NCBI GenBank assembly: GCA_051745395.1
Contig: JBNJEA010000001.1
Coordinates: 22,636 to 86,635, forward strand
Source of the DNA: JBNJEA01 sp051745395
GTDB taxonomy: Bacteria; Desulfobacterota; Desulfobacteria; Desulfobacterales; Desulfosalsimonadaceae
Length of the DNA stretch: 64,000 bases
Direction: 5' to 3'
The first letter of the stretch is position 1; each line of letters starts with the position of its first letter. Made by a program: the position numbers and the translations under genes. A model generated the notes under the pieces. The model was not told the DNA's origin. It was given only the letters and a program-made list of their open reading frames with translations, and searched no databases. Of the stretch, positions 1 to 11,534 are shown piece by piece.

Positions 1-1
1 A

Positions 2-121
2 TACAAACCGTTTTTTGTTCTTTTTTCAATCTATAGAATCTTCATTGGCATCGGCTTTGCATTAAATATAACCGTTATTGCAATTCAATGGGGCCAACGG
101 TCCTTTACGGAAACCTTTTGA
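2..121 (+). CDS. C-terminal end of a membrane protein entering from the left (possibly UppP-like)
   Basis: An open frame enters at the left edge and stops with TGA at 119-121. The 39 visible residues are strongly hydrophobic and contain an aromatic-YRI-F-x-G segment (IYRIFIGIG) followed by a further hydrophobic stretch and a short polar tail. That resembles the last membrane helix of undecaprenyl-diphosphate phosphatase (UppP/BacA), where an F-x-x-YR-x-x-x-G pattern is usual. This identification is an inference from a very short piece. The start and all catalytic residues lie outside the window, so another polytopic membrane protein is equally possible. Confidence 0.45.
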   Translation, partial: YKPFFVLFSIYRIFIGIGFALNITVIAIQWGQRSFTETF

Positions 122-753
122 ACGCAAAAAAAAAGGAGGCAGTAACGAAACACAAAAAATGATTCAATTTTTTGGGCACCAATTTCGGAATTCATGCAGA
201 TTTTTTTTGATTCCTGCCTTTTTATGGTGATCGATGCCCTGATCGATCCACCGCATGTCCTTTCCGGTTGGTGTGATTGTACCCGCTTAAATCCCCCCTT
301 ACCCCTCCCCTCTCATATTCCCCGATCCGATTTCGGATCGGGGAATATGGGCCGCCCTGCTTGCCAGCAAACCCCGCAGCCAACAAAAAGACACACCCGA
401 TTCGGACCTAAACCGCAACGCAGCGTTGTTTTCGGAAACGGTATCATATCCGGTTGAGCGTTTCAGCTTTTTTAAAAATCAGACGGAAAAACCGCTACGT
501 ACGGCAAATGCGGAAAAAAATAAGCTGCCGGATTTTTGACCAAATGACAGACTTTTGACACCCGGGACAAATATTTGACATCTTCTGCCCCCGATCCGGT
601 CCTTTCCGGCCGAATAACCGATTGAGAATAAACATTGCTTTTTCGGGAGACGTTATTTATTTTTAGGATGGATTTTCACAAAAACTCGACTTTTCGGCAC
701 ATGCAGGCTTTTCATAACTTCCGTTTTAACCATTATATATCCGAGCGGGGCCC
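122..753. other. Non-coding stretch with palindrome and direct repeats
   Basis: No convincing gene lies between the partial membrane protein gene and the hydrolase gene. An 87-codon open frame (194-457) is rich in proline and arginine, has no ribosome binding site and spans the palindrome at 314-349, so it is rejected. The stretch also holds a run of TGAC/TGACA motifs (537-580). No complete promoter was recognised. Confidence 0.5.
314..349. repeat. Perfect 17-bp inverted repeat with 2-nt loop
   Basis: The arm 314-330 (begins CATATTCCCC) is the exact reverse complement of 333-349, with TT between them. No T-run follows on either strand, so it is not a typical intrinsic terminator. It may be a cruciform-forming site, a protein-binding site or the relic of a small mobile element. 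Confidence 0.7.
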
Positions 754-1359
754 ATGAAAGACGAACCCACAGTCATCAACCAATTCGAGTGCCGATTGAT
801 ATCAAACCAGGCCAGGGGCGCGCCCGTCATTTTTCTGCACGGCTACATGTTTACCAGCGATATATGGAATGAAATCGGGTTGCTCCGTGAACTCGAAACC
901 CGCCGAATTCCTTTTACAGCCGTTGATATGCCCTATGGCAAACTCAGTGAATGCCAACCCAAATCCAATAACCCGGATGAAAATGTGGCCATCGTCGCCG
1001 CCATTGCCGACAGCCGGCCGCCGGTGATCGTCGGCGCCAGCCTGGGCGGCTATATCGCCCTGAAATACAGTGTCAGCCACCCTGTTGCAGGCCTGCTCCT
1101 GGTTGCCCCGGTCATGAGCCTTCAAGAAGATCTGACCCGTCACTATCCCGATATGGATGCAAAGGTCCGCATTGTCTACGGGGATGGCGACAACATCGTA
1201 TCCAGAAAAGAGATGAACCGGTTGTCCCGATTATTTAAAACCGAGCTTTGCGTCTTTGAAGCCGCCGGACATCCGGCTTACATGGATGATCCGGACCGAT
1301 TCGGCAAAGAGGTGGTGGATCTGTATACCGCCGCCACCGCTACTGAATCCCTTTTTTGA
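754..1359 (+). CDS. Alpha/beta hydrolase
   Basis: A 201-residue protein with the alpha/beta-hydrolase layout. It has an early HG oxyanion-hole motif (FLHGYMF, near residue 30), a G-x-S-x-G nucleophile elbow (GASLGG, near residue 96), an acidic-residue loop (GDGDNIV, near 149) and a late catalytic histidine (AGHPAY, near 171). It is short, with little room for a cap domain, so it resembles small ABHD14-like or RBBP9-like esterases. The substrate cannot be read from the sequence. No signal peptide is seen, so it is probably cytoplasmic. Its 3' end overlaps the convergent PBP1A gene by 20 nt. The start has only a weak upstream GAGCGGGG. Confidence 0.8.
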   Translation: MKDEPTVINQFECRLISNQARGAPVIFLHGYMFTSDIWNEIGLLRELETRRIPFTAVDMPYGKLSECQPKSNNPDENVAIVAAIADSRPPVIVGASLGGYIALKYSVSHPVAGLLLVAPVMSLQEDLTRHYPDMDAKVRIVYGDGDNIVSRKEMNRLSRLFKTELCVFEAAGHPAYMDDPDRFGKEVVDLYTAATATESLF

Positions 1360-3703
1360 AAAATTCGTCGGTTTCCGTGATTTCATCGGGCCGCTGGGTG
1401 TGCTCGCGGGGCACTGTTCCTTCCTTGAAGCATTCGTATATCACTTTTTGGGATGCATTGCTGGGCCGCAGCCCGGTTTTGGCATCAATCTTGGCAAACA
1501 CTACGTTATCGGGCACCGGAAAGACACGCTCCGGCTTGCCCTCCAAAACCGTCTGCATATAATCCAGCCAGATGGGGCTGGCCGCCCGGGAGCCGGTTTC
1601 CTTCTCACCCATTGACCGCTCCTGGTCAAAGCCCACCCATACCCCGGTGACATAGCGCGGCGTGTAGCCCATAAACCAGGCATCATTTAGGTTATTGGTC
1701 GTGCCCGTCTTGCCGGCCACCGGTCGATTCAATGCCTTGATCCGCCGGCCGGTACCATGCTCGACGACTTCTTCGAGCAAATGGGTGATGATATAGGCGG
1801 TGCTTTTGTCGATGACGCGCTCCGGTCCGGGATCGCTTTCATAGATCACTTTTCCGTTTCTGTTTTCAATCCGATCGATAAACACCGGGGCGATGTATTG
1901 CCCCCGATTGGCAAACACCGAATAGGCGCGGACCAGTTCCAACAGCGACATGCCCGACGAGCCCAGCGCCAGGGAAAGATTGCGGTCCAGGTGGCTCGTA
2001 ATGCCCAGATCGCGGGAATAGTCGATGATATAGTCAATGCCGATGTCGCGCAGGATCTTGACAGTGATCACGTTTCTTGAGTGGATCAGCCCGTCGCGAA
2101 ACAGGGTAAATCCATGAAAGGTTTTATCGTAATTCTTGGGCTTCCAGGTAAAATCCTCCTTGGTGTCCTCAAATACAATGGGGGTGTCGGCAATTACGGT
2201 GGCCGGGGTATATCCCTTGTCCAGGGCCGCTGCATAGATGATGGGTTTAAAGGCAGATCCCGGCTGCCGGCGGGATCGGACGGCGCGGTTGAACTGGCTT
2301 TGGGCAAAATCGCGGCCCCCGACCATGGATTTGACGTGACCGTTGTCCGTGGACACGGACATCAGCGCCGATTGGACTTTCGGCGTCTGTTCCAGAAAAA
2401 GCCGCCACCGGTTTTGCTCGGACTGCCATTTTTCCAGCCGCACCCGGATGACATCGCCGACATCCAAGACCTCGCCGGGGCTTTCGGCCACAACCCGGCT
2501 TTCGGCCACTTCCGGGGCCGGCTGAAGGGCCCAGCGCATGTCTTTTAACGCAATGGTGCCCACCGCCTTTCCGATGCGCACATCGACCCGGTCGGCCCCG
2601 TCGTTGACAGCAATGACGACCCCCTTGGTGATTAGATCTTTGTGCAGGCCTTTTTTATCGATTTTTTCCTGAAGCCCGCGGCAATAATTTTCAATTTCCT
2701 CTTTTTCCAGGTGCCGGATCGGCCCCCGGTATCCCCGGCGCTTGTCCAGTTCGCGCAACCCCGTTTCAACGGCGTTGCGCGCGGTCTCCTGCATTTCGAT
2801 ATTGACGCAGGTATAGACCTTCAAACCGCCTTTATAAAGTTTTTCCCGCCCGTATTTTTCCTCTATCATCTGCCGGACATGTTCGGCGTAATAGGGCACG
2901 TTGTCCATAAACCAGTTCGGCCGGCTTTTGACGGCCACGTTGGTGGAAATGGCCTCCGATGCCTGGGCGTTGGTGATAAAGCCTTCGGCCACCATGCGGT
3001 TTAAGACATAAATCTGCCGATCCTTGGCGCGCTGGAGATGGCGATGGGGCGAATACCGGCTCGGGGCCTGGGGCAGGCCGGCAAGCATGGCGCATTCGGC
3101 CAGGTTGAGCTCCTTGGCCGTTTTGCCGAAATAATTCTGGGCGGCAGCTTCGACGCCGTAGGCGCCGTGGCCCAGATAAATCTGGTTCAAATACAGGTAC
3201 AGGATTTCATTTTTTAAAAAATACTTGTCGATTCGGTAGGCCAGTATGGCTTCCTTGAGTTTGCGGGTATAGCTGCGCTTCGAAGTCAGAAAGAAGGACT
3301 TGGCCACCTGCTGGGTAATGGTGCTGCCGCCCTGGACAATGGTGCCGGCCTCTATGTTTTTCGAAAAGGCCCGGACAATGCTGTAAAAATCGATTCCCTC
3401 GTGTTGATAAAACCGGGCATCTTCGGCGGCCACAAACGCTTTTACCAACTGGTCGGGCATTTCCGACATGGGGATGACAATCCGGCGTTTCTTGTAAAAC
3501 TCGGCAATTTTGCGGCCGTCGTCCGAAAAGAAACTGGTGACCACCGGCGGCTGATAATCCGCCAGGGAAGTGATTTGGGGCAAATCCCGGCTGAAATAAA
3601 AATACACGGCGCCAATGGTGACACCGCCGATGATCAACCCCGCCAGCACCAGCCGCAATATCCATTTTAAAACTGCCAAAAGCCATCGCTTCATCGCATC
3701 CAC
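1340..3703 (-). CDS. mrcA: Penicillin-binding protein 1A (bifunctional peptidoglycan synthase)
   Basis: A 787-residue class A penicillin-binding protein that polymerises lipid II and cross-links peptidoglycan at the outer face of the inner membrane. It has a short cytoplasmic N-terminus and one membrane anchor (about residues 9-37). A GT51 glycosyltransferase domain follows, with catalytic Glu94 in AAEDARF. The transpeptidase domain has the SxxK motif GSAFK (Ser483), an SxN motif in SRNVITVK, and KTGTT (Lys665). The insert between the domains matches the PBP1A/PonA layout (PCB_OB). The length is typical. Met4 is an alternative start. The gene faces the hydrolase gene and their ends overlap, with no room for a shared terminator. 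Confidence 0.96.
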   Translation of the reverse strand: MDAMKRWLLAVLKWILRLVLAGLIIGGVTIGAVYFYFSRDLPQITSLADYQPPVVTSFFSDDGRKIAEFYKKRRIVIPMSEMPDQLVKAFVAAEDARFYQHEGIDFYSIVRAFSKNIEAGTIVQGGSTITQQVAKSFFLTSKRSYTRKLKEAILAYRIDKYFLKNEILYLYLNQIYLGHGAYGVEAAAQNYFGKTAKELNLAECAMLAGLPQAPSRYSPHRHLQRAKDRQIYVLNRMVAEGFITNAQASEAISTNVAVKSRPNWFMDNVPYYAEHVRQMIEEKYGREKLYKGGLKVYTCVNIEMQETARNAVETGLRELDKRRGYRGPIRHLEKEEIENYCRGLQEKIDKKGLHKDLITKGVVIAVNDGADRVDVRIGKAVGTIALKDMRWALQPAPEVAESRVVAESPGEVLDVGDVIRVRLEKWQSEQNRWRLFLEQTPKVQSALMSVSTDNGHVKSMVGGRDFAQSQFNRAVRSRRQPGSAFKPIIYAAALDKGYTPATVIADTPIVFEDTKEDFTWKPKNYDKTFHGFTLFRDGLIHSRNVITVKILRDIGIDYIIDYSRDLGITSHLDRNLSLALGSSGMSLLELVRAYSVFANRGQYIAPVFIDRIENRNGKVIYESDPGPERVIDKSTAYIITHLLEEVVEHGTGRRIKALNRPVAGKTGTTNNLNDAWFMGYTPRYVTGVWVGFDQERSMGEKETGSRAASPIWLDYMQTVLEGKPERVFPVPDNVVFAKIDAKTGLRPSNASQKVIYECFKEGTVPREHTQRPDEITETDEFFKKGIQ

Positions 3704-3805
3704 TATCCTTTCAATTGAGTCTTTTTCCGCATCAAGGAGTTATCATATATGCATTATAAAGGCAAGTCACCGGATCGGCAGACAAACCATTGTAAAAAAT
3801 AAAAA

Positions 3806-3833
3806 TTGACATTATCTTTTCAAGTAAGATAAG
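3806..3833 (+). promoter_or_regulatory. Candidate sigma70 promoter with inverted repeat in the spacer, upstream of cbiM
   Basis: TTGACA (3806-3811) is followed after 16 bp by GATAAG (3828-3833). Between and over them lies a perfect inverted repeat, TTATCTT (3812-3818), 7 nt, AAGATAA (3826-3832). A dyad filling the -35/-10 spacer is where a repressor would act. The target is inferred to be the cbiM operon, about 290 nt downstream. Whether a metal regulator such as NikR or a Fur-family protein binds here is unknown. Confidence 0.45.
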
Positions 3834-4121
3834 GAAAATGACAATCATAGGCCGAAGCCTATTTTTCATTGCGTAAAACATCACAAATTCGACAATTTCA
3901 TCTGAAACCGGCAGAATAAACCACGAAGGCAACGTATCATGAAGGTACGCATTACCAGTGGTTTTTTTTTGTTTAAAAACCGGAGGCCAACAGAACCGAG
4001 GATTTGACCGCTCCACTCGGAAAAAAGAACGGATTTGGAACCCGGACCGATGTTGCCGGTCAAATTTCACCCCTGGCAAAACAAATCAATTCATCCGGTT
4101 TAATAGGGCAGGAAACATAGC
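3834..4121 (+). other. Long untranslated leader of the cbiM operon, no recognised riboswitch
   Basis: About 290 nt separate the candidate promoter from cbiM. I looked for the conserved B12-box of cobalamin riboswitches and for NiCo (czcD) riboswitch landmarks and saw neither. Short complementary pieces exist (for example CCGAG and CTCGG near 4000-4020) but no defined family. Open frames on both strands here look like chance. The length leaves room for structure-based control that I cannot identify. Confidence 0.35.
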
Positions 4122-4721
4122 ATGCATATCAGCGAAGGCATCCTTTCATGGCCGGTTCTGGCCGCCGGAGCGGCCGCCGCCGGGGCGGGCACCGTAGTGG
4201 GACTAAAACGACTCAACCACGAAGATATCCCCAAAACCGGTATCATGTCGGCCGCTTTTTTCGTGGCCTCCCTTATCCATGTGCCGCTCGGGCCCTCAAA
4301 CGTTCATTTAATCCTAAACGGCCTTGTGGGGCTGCTGCTGGGCTGGGCCGCATTTCCGGCCATTTTGGTCGCTTTGCTGCTCCAGGCGATTTTTTTCCAA
4401 TACGGCGGCATCACCACCCTGGGTGTTAACACCCTACTCATGGCCCTGCCGGCCGTGCTGTGCTATTATTTGTTTCATCCGTTAATGAAGAAAAAACCGG
4501 GGATTTACCTGGCAGCCGGTTTTGCCTGCGGGGTTTTGGCCGTGTTTTCAAGCGGCCTGATCCTGGGGGCGGTTTTACTTCTCACAGGTCAGCATTTTAT
4601 GGAAGTCTCAGTACTTGTGGTATCAATACACATTCCCGTTATGATCGTGGAAGGTATTGTGACCCTGTTCTGTGTTGGCTTTTTAAAAAAAGTACAACCC
4701 GTATTGCTGGAAAATAATTAA
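4122..4721 (+). CDS. cbiM: Cobalt/nickel ECF transporter substrate-binding membrane subunit CbiM
   Basis: A 199-residue polytopic membrane protein, the substrate-capturing (S) component of a CbiMNQO-type energy-coupling-factor importer for Co2+ or Ni2+. The protein begins Met-His-Ile-Ser-Glu-Gly. In this family the N-terminal Met1-His2 of the mature protein co-ordinates the metal, together with a later histidine; SNVHLILNG (near residue 66) is the likely partner. About six hydrophobic segments follow. AGGA lies shortly upstream of the ATG. The small ORF, cbiQ and cbiO follow directly, so the importer is encoded as one operon. Nickel would serve hydrogenase or CO dehydrogenase, cobalt would serve corrinoids; the sequence does not decide. 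Confidence 0.93.
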   Translation: MHISEGILSWPVLAAGAAAAGAGTVVGLKRLNHEDIPKTGIMSAAFFVASLIHVPLGPSNVHLILNGLVGLLLGWAAFPAILVALLLQAIFFQYGGITTLGVNTLLMALPAVLCYYLFHPLMKKKPGIYLAAGFACGVLAVFSSGLILGAVLLLTGQHFMEVSVLVVSIHIPVMIVEGIVTLFCVGFLKKVQPVLLENN

Positions 4722-4722
4722 T

Positions 4723-4833
4723 ATGAAAAATCGATATTTATCCGTATTCGCAACACCGTTGATGGTATTGGCTATATCATCGGCCTTTTCGGCATTGCCG
4801 CCTGTGTGGCATCGAGAAGGAAAGAAACCATGA
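4723..4833 (+). CDS. 36-residue membrane peptide at the CbiN position
   Basis: A short ORF starts 1 nt after the cbiM stop and its TGA overlaps the cbiQ ATG (ATGA), so it looks translationally coupled on both sides. It encodes a 36-residue peptide with one hydrophobic segment (about residues 5-26) and a short basic tail (HREGKKP). In classical CbiMNQO operons this slot holds CbiN, a protein of roughly 100 residues with two membrane helices. This peptide could be a reduced functional analogue of CbiN/NikL, a decayed remnant, or just a coupling leader. No family motif is recognisable. Confidence 0.5.
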   Translation: MKNRYLSVFATPLMVLAISSAFSALPPVWHREGKKP

Positions 4834-5591
4834 TCGAAGAACCCTTTGCCCACGGCAACTCGATCCTCCACCGTCTCGACCCCCGGGTCAAAATCGTCAC
4901 CGCCGTGGTCTATTCCGTCGTGGTGGCCGTGGTCTACCAGTTCCCCGCCCTGGCGGCCGCGTTTGTCATTTCAACGCTTCTGCTCCGTATGGCCGGGCTG
5001 AACCTGAAAACCGTTGTCAAACGGCTGGCCCTGGTCAACGGGTTTGTGCTGATGTTCTGGTTGATTTTACCGTTGACCGCCAACGGGCAAATCCTCTATC
5101 AATGGGGACCGATGGCCATCTATCAGCCCGGAGTGATTATCGCCGCCCAGATTACCTTAAAATCCAATGCCATCTTAATGGCCCTGATCGCGCTGGTGGC
5201 CACCATGCGTTTCGCCACGCTCGGCCATGCCTTGAATCGCCTGCGCTTGCCGGAAAAATTTGTTTTTTTATTCATGTTGACCTATCGCTATATTTTTGTC
5301 ATTGAAGCCGAATACAAACGCATCTGGCGCGCGGTGAAAATCCGGGGGTTTTACCCGAAAACCTCCATCCACTGCTATAAAACCTATGCCTATATGATCG
5401 GCATGCTCTTTATCCGGGCCGCCAACCGGGCGGAACGGGTATACCGGGCCATGCGGTGCCGGGGGTTTACGGGCCGCTTCTACAGCCTGGCCGAATTTCG
5501 CCCCTCGGCCGGCAGTTGGATCTTTTCGACCTTTATGGCTTTCATTTCCGCCGGCCTTATCTTTCTGGAGTGGTTTTCCCATGGTTTATGA
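4830..5591 (+). CDS. cbiQ: Cobalt/nickel ECF transporter transmembrane subunit CbiQ
   Basis: A 253-residue T component that couples CbiM to the ATPase. Several membrane helices are followed by cytoplasmic coupling helices with the family pattern of arginine-rich A-R-G motifs: FIRAANRAERVYRAMRCRGF near residues 195-214. The ATG at 4830 was chosen over the upstream ATG at 4806 because AAGGAAAG sits just before it and because it overlaps the stop of the small ORF. The 3' end overlaps cbiO by 11 nt, consistent with translational coupling. Confidence 0.93.
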   Translation: MIEEPFAHGNSILHRLDPRVKIVTAVVYSVVVAVVYQFPALAAAFVISTLLLRMAGLNLKTVVKRLALVNGFVLMFWLILPLTANGQILYQWGPMAIYQPGVIIAAQITLKSNAILMALIALVATMRFATLGHALNRLRLPEKFVFLFMLTYRYIFVIEAEYKRIWRAVKIRGFYPKTSIHCYKTYAYMIGMLFIRAANRAERVYRAMRCRGFTGRFYSLAEFRPSAGSWIFSTFMAFISAGLIFLEWFSHGL

Positions 5592-6318
5592 TCCACCTCA
5601 ATCTCCTGTCATTTCCCTGCGGGGTATCCATTTTAGCTATCCGGGACGACAGGCGGTATTTTCCAACCTGGATTTCGATTTTTACCCCGGCGACCGGGTC
5701 GGTTTGCTTGCCCCAAACGGCAGCGGCAAAACCACCCTGTTTCATTTGATCATGGGCCTGCTTGCACCGGATGCCGGCCGCATTGAAATCTTTTCCAAAC
5801 CCGTGGTCACGGAAAAAGACTTTGTCGGCGTGCGCCGGCGGATCGGGCTGCTGTTCCAGGATGCCGACGATCAACTCTTTTCCCCCACCGTGATCGAGGA
5901 TGTGGCCTTCGGGCCCTTAAACATGGGAAAATCCAAGCAGGACGCCATTGACATCTCCCGGCGCACCTTGTCTTTTCTGGGCTTGTCCGACTTTGAGGAC
6001 CGCATCACCTTTAAACTTTCCGGCGGGGAAAAACGCCTCGTTTCCCTGGCCACCGTGCTTGCCATGAACCCGGAGGTTTTGCTTCTCGATGAACCAATGA
6101 ACGGCTTAGACGCCGATACCCGGTTAAAACTCAAAGAGGTATTGGACACCATCGATATTTCCTACATGGTCATCTCCCATGACATCGATTTTTTAATCGA
6201 GGCCACCGGTACCATCTATACGCTCACAGACGGTCGGATCATGAAAGATGAGAAGGATTACGTCCACCGCCACGATCACGCCCACTTGTTCGGGCATGTG
6301 CCGCATCAGCATAAATGA
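5581..6318 (+). CDS. cbiO: Cobalt/nickel ECF transporter ATPase CbiO with His-rich tail
   Basis: A 245-residue ABC ATPase that powers the importer. It has Walker A (GSGKTT, near residue 43), a Q-loop (LLFQDADDQLF), the signature LSGGE, Walker B (LLLDEP) and the switch histidine in VISHDID. The last 18 residues carry six histidines (motif pattern HRHDHAH..H...HQH). Such tails usually bind transition metals and could store Ni/Co or sense cytoplasmic metal; that role is an inference. The stop codon is also the first base of a long interrupted palindrome. Confidence 0.94.
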   Translation: MVYDPPQSPVISLRGIHFSYPGRQAVFSNLDFDFYPGDRVGLLAPNGSGKTTLFHLIMGLLAPDAGRIEIFSKPVVTEKDFVGVRRRIGLLFQDADDQLFSPTVIEDVAFGPLNMGKSKQDAIDISRRTLSFLGLSDFEDRITFKLSGGEKRLVSLATVLAMNPEVLLLDEPMNGLDADTRLKLKEVLDTIDISYMVISHDIDFLIEATGTIYTLTDGRIMKDEKDYVHRHDHAHLFGHVPHQHK

Positions 6319-6381
6319 TGGCAAAATAAAAAGTCCAATATCTGCGTTGCCATCTGAAACCGACTTTTTACGAGACCATCA
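6316..6381. repeat. Nested interrupted palindrome downstream of cbiO
   Basis: Outer arms TGATGG and CCATCA and inner arms TAAAAAGTC and GACTTTTTA form a nested, perfectly matched dyad around a 26-nt centre containing TTGCCATCTGAAA. A degraded relative of the centre occurs near 33279-33306. The inner stem carries a T-run, so it may end cbi transcription, but the form suggests a dispersed repeat. Confidence 0.6.
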
Positions 6382-6434
6382 CAAACAGTGCCCGGACAAG
6401 TGTGGGCGTTTAATAGACATTTTCTTATTCGGGT

Positions 6435-6462
6435 TTGAAATCCGGCATAAAATACGTATATT
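6435..6462 (+). promoter_or_regulatory. Candidate sigma70 promoter for the gene at 6529
   Basis: TTGAAA (6435-6440), 16 bp, TATATT (6457-6462), in an AT-rich stretch. GGAGATACGGAGGAG lies just ahead of the ATG at 6529, giving a strong ribosome binding site. The upstream palindrome separates this gene from the cbi operon. Confidence 0.4.
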
Positions 6463-6528
6463 ATAATTAAAACAGATAATTATTTTAAACAGAAATATCC
6501 AGCAGACAAGGAGATACGGAGGAGAAAG

Positions 6529-7212
6529 ATGGCAGTCGAAGCATCCGACAAGCCGGACACCCCGTTGACCCGGGTTTTTGATCAGCTCGCTGACGGCATT
6601 GACACCGCCGACGGCCGGATTTTTGCAGATTCCATCCAGCGGGGCCGCTTCCAGGAAGAACGCAACATGACCCTGTATTTTCAAATCGGCGACAGAAAAT
6701 GCCGCCTGATGCAGGCCACCATTTTTTTCGGCCGTTCTGCCATATTTAAACCATGGGCGGAATTATACAATATCGAAAACCGGTTGCTTATCGACAATAA
6801 GACCTTTATTTTCCCCGATTCCGACCTGGAATATGGGGTTATTGAACTGCTGCTGCCGGTCATCGCACCGGGCGGTAAAATATTTGTGGAATACGAAAAC
6901 GATCCGGAAACCCGAAAGGCCCTGGAAATCGGTGTTCCCGCCGCAGCTTCGCGCATGGGCTATATTTTGTTTCAAAACGGGGCCACATGGTTTAAAGACT
7001 GGTATTTTTCCGAAGGCTACATGGAAGGCGGCAGAAAACTCCAGGGGGAAAAGGCCATCAAACCGCAAGTAAAAAACCGCCACATGGAAAACATCGTGCA
7101 CCAGTTACAAAATTTCCTGCAAACCCGCCCCGAATCACAACGCGAAAGCGAGGCGATAAACCGGGCCATCAAGCGGGCAAAAACCGTACTGGACTCACTC
7201 GGTGGCACCTAA
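6529..7212 (+). CDS. Conserved hypothetical protein (possibly DUF1122 family)
   Basis: A 227-residue soluble protein with a good ribosome binding site (GGAGGAG). I do not recognise a function. A central region with GVIELLLPVIAPGG, EYENDPETR, and a later KDWYFSEGYMEGGRKLQGEK segment recalls the DUF1122 family as I remember it, but that link is tentative. The C-terminal 50 residues are charged and probably helical (HQLQNFLQTRPESQRESEAINRA with interruptions). No membrane segment, signal peptide or metal motif is seen. It appears to be a single-gene unit between the cbi operon and the convergent small membrane protein gene. Confidence 0.7.
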   Translation: MAVEASDKPDTPLTRVFDQLADGIDTADGRIFADSIQRGRFQEERNMTLYFQIGDRKCRLMQATIFFGRSAIFKPWAELYNIENRLLIDNKTFIFPDSDLEYGVIELLLPVIAPGGKIFVEYENDPETRKALEIGVPAAASRMGYILFQNGATWFKDWYFSEGYMEGGRKLQGEKAIKPQVKNRHMENIVHQLQNFLQTRPESQRESEAINRAIKRAKTVLDSLGGT

Positions 7213-7260
7213 ATTTAGATGGCGTATAACCGGTAAAAAATGCCGCGAGGGAGGCCTTTG

Positions 7261-7323
7261 AAACTTTGCGGCCTTGCGGCTTGGCGCGAAAATGCAATTG
7301 CGGTTACCGGAGTAAATCCGGAT
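7261..7323 (+). repeat. Dispersed repeat, copy A
   Basis: This stretch shares AAACTTTGCG, CTTGGCGCGAAAAT and GGAGTAAATC with 49588-49637, in the same order and orientation. The shared block ends in a small CCGGA/TCCGG dyad here. Both copies lie in spacers just 3' of genes. The function is unknown. Confidence 0.5.
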
Positions 7324-7359
7324 CACCAAATTTCGCTTTTGCCCGGCCCTATTATTCCC

Positions 7360-7659
7360 CTATGATTCATTGATATCGGTTGGGCTGCGATCCGACTTTC
7401 CGCGGACGATCCGGTATACACCGACCATCCGGTATACAAATCCGATCACCAGCACGAGGCTGATCAGGATGATCAGGTTGGAAGCAAAAAAACACATAAT
7501 AAAGTCAAAGGGGTCGTTTAACCGATATGCGTGGATTACGAGCTCAATGCCGACATACAGAAAAAAAAAGGCAAACAGGACAAGAATGATTTGCCAGGGC
7601 CACCATAAATATCTATAATAAATCATTTTTATTTTTCGAAACAGTTCCGGTTCCTCCAT
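7360..7659 (-). CDS. Small two-helix membrane protein
   Basis: A 99-residue protein with two hydrophobic helices (about residues 19-40 and 52-75), separated by a short loop with R-L-N-D-P-F-D, and a basic C-terminal tail (RIVRGKSDR). An AAGGGG ribosome binding site precedes the ATG. I recognise no family. It is transcribed towards the gene at 6529. Real-gene status rests on the ribosome binding site, the plausible topology and the absence of a better frame. Confidence 0.6.
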   Translation of the reverse strand: MEEPELFRKIKMIYYRYLWWPWQIILVLFAFFFLYVGIELVIHAYRLNDPFDFIMCFFASNLIILISLVLVIGFVYRMVGVYRIVRGKSDRSPTDINES

Positions 7660-7896
7660 GGTTATCCCCTTGACAATTTAATATTGATATTTTGTTGATA
7701 ACCGAATAGTTTTAAACAATTTTCAATGGCCGGATCAAAACGCATATTTTTTCAATGAAATGTAAACCAATTATTCAATAGCAAAATTAAATATTTTATC
7801 TTTTAAAATAAATATGTTATCAAATTCTTTAAATTATTGACACCCCTTATTATTTAATAATGGTTTTTAAATTAAAATAATATATAAGGAAAGGGT
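7660..7896. other. Very AT-rich divergent spacer upstream of dnaN
   Basis: A 237-bp stretch, clearly more AT-rich than its surroundings, lies between a divergent small gene and dnaN. TTGACA occurs at 7837-7842 without a well-placed -10. TGTTGATAA (near 7692) differs at one base from a DnaA box read on the minus strand. This could be the dnaN promoter region or part of a replication origin; the evidence for an origin is weak, since no box cluster is seen. Confidence 0.4.
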
Positions 7897-11477
<3,581 letters not shown>

Positions 11478-11534
11478 GACTGATCTTGTAAAGTAACACC
11501 TGCAAAGCCTGCCTTATAAAACCGTTTCCATTCA

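Noticed and set aside
194..457. 87-codon ORF on the plus strand
   Set aside because: Composition is Pro/Arg-rich, there is no ribosome binding site, and a perfect palindrome lies in it.
3732..4079. 115-codon minus-strand ORF upstream of cbiM
   Set aside because: It runs over the candidate promoter and leader, has no ribosome binding site and no protein-like pattern.
3834..4121. Cobalamin or NiCo riboswitch in the cbiM leader
   Set aside because: The conserved B12-box and NiCo core words are not visible by eye; only a covariance search could settle it.
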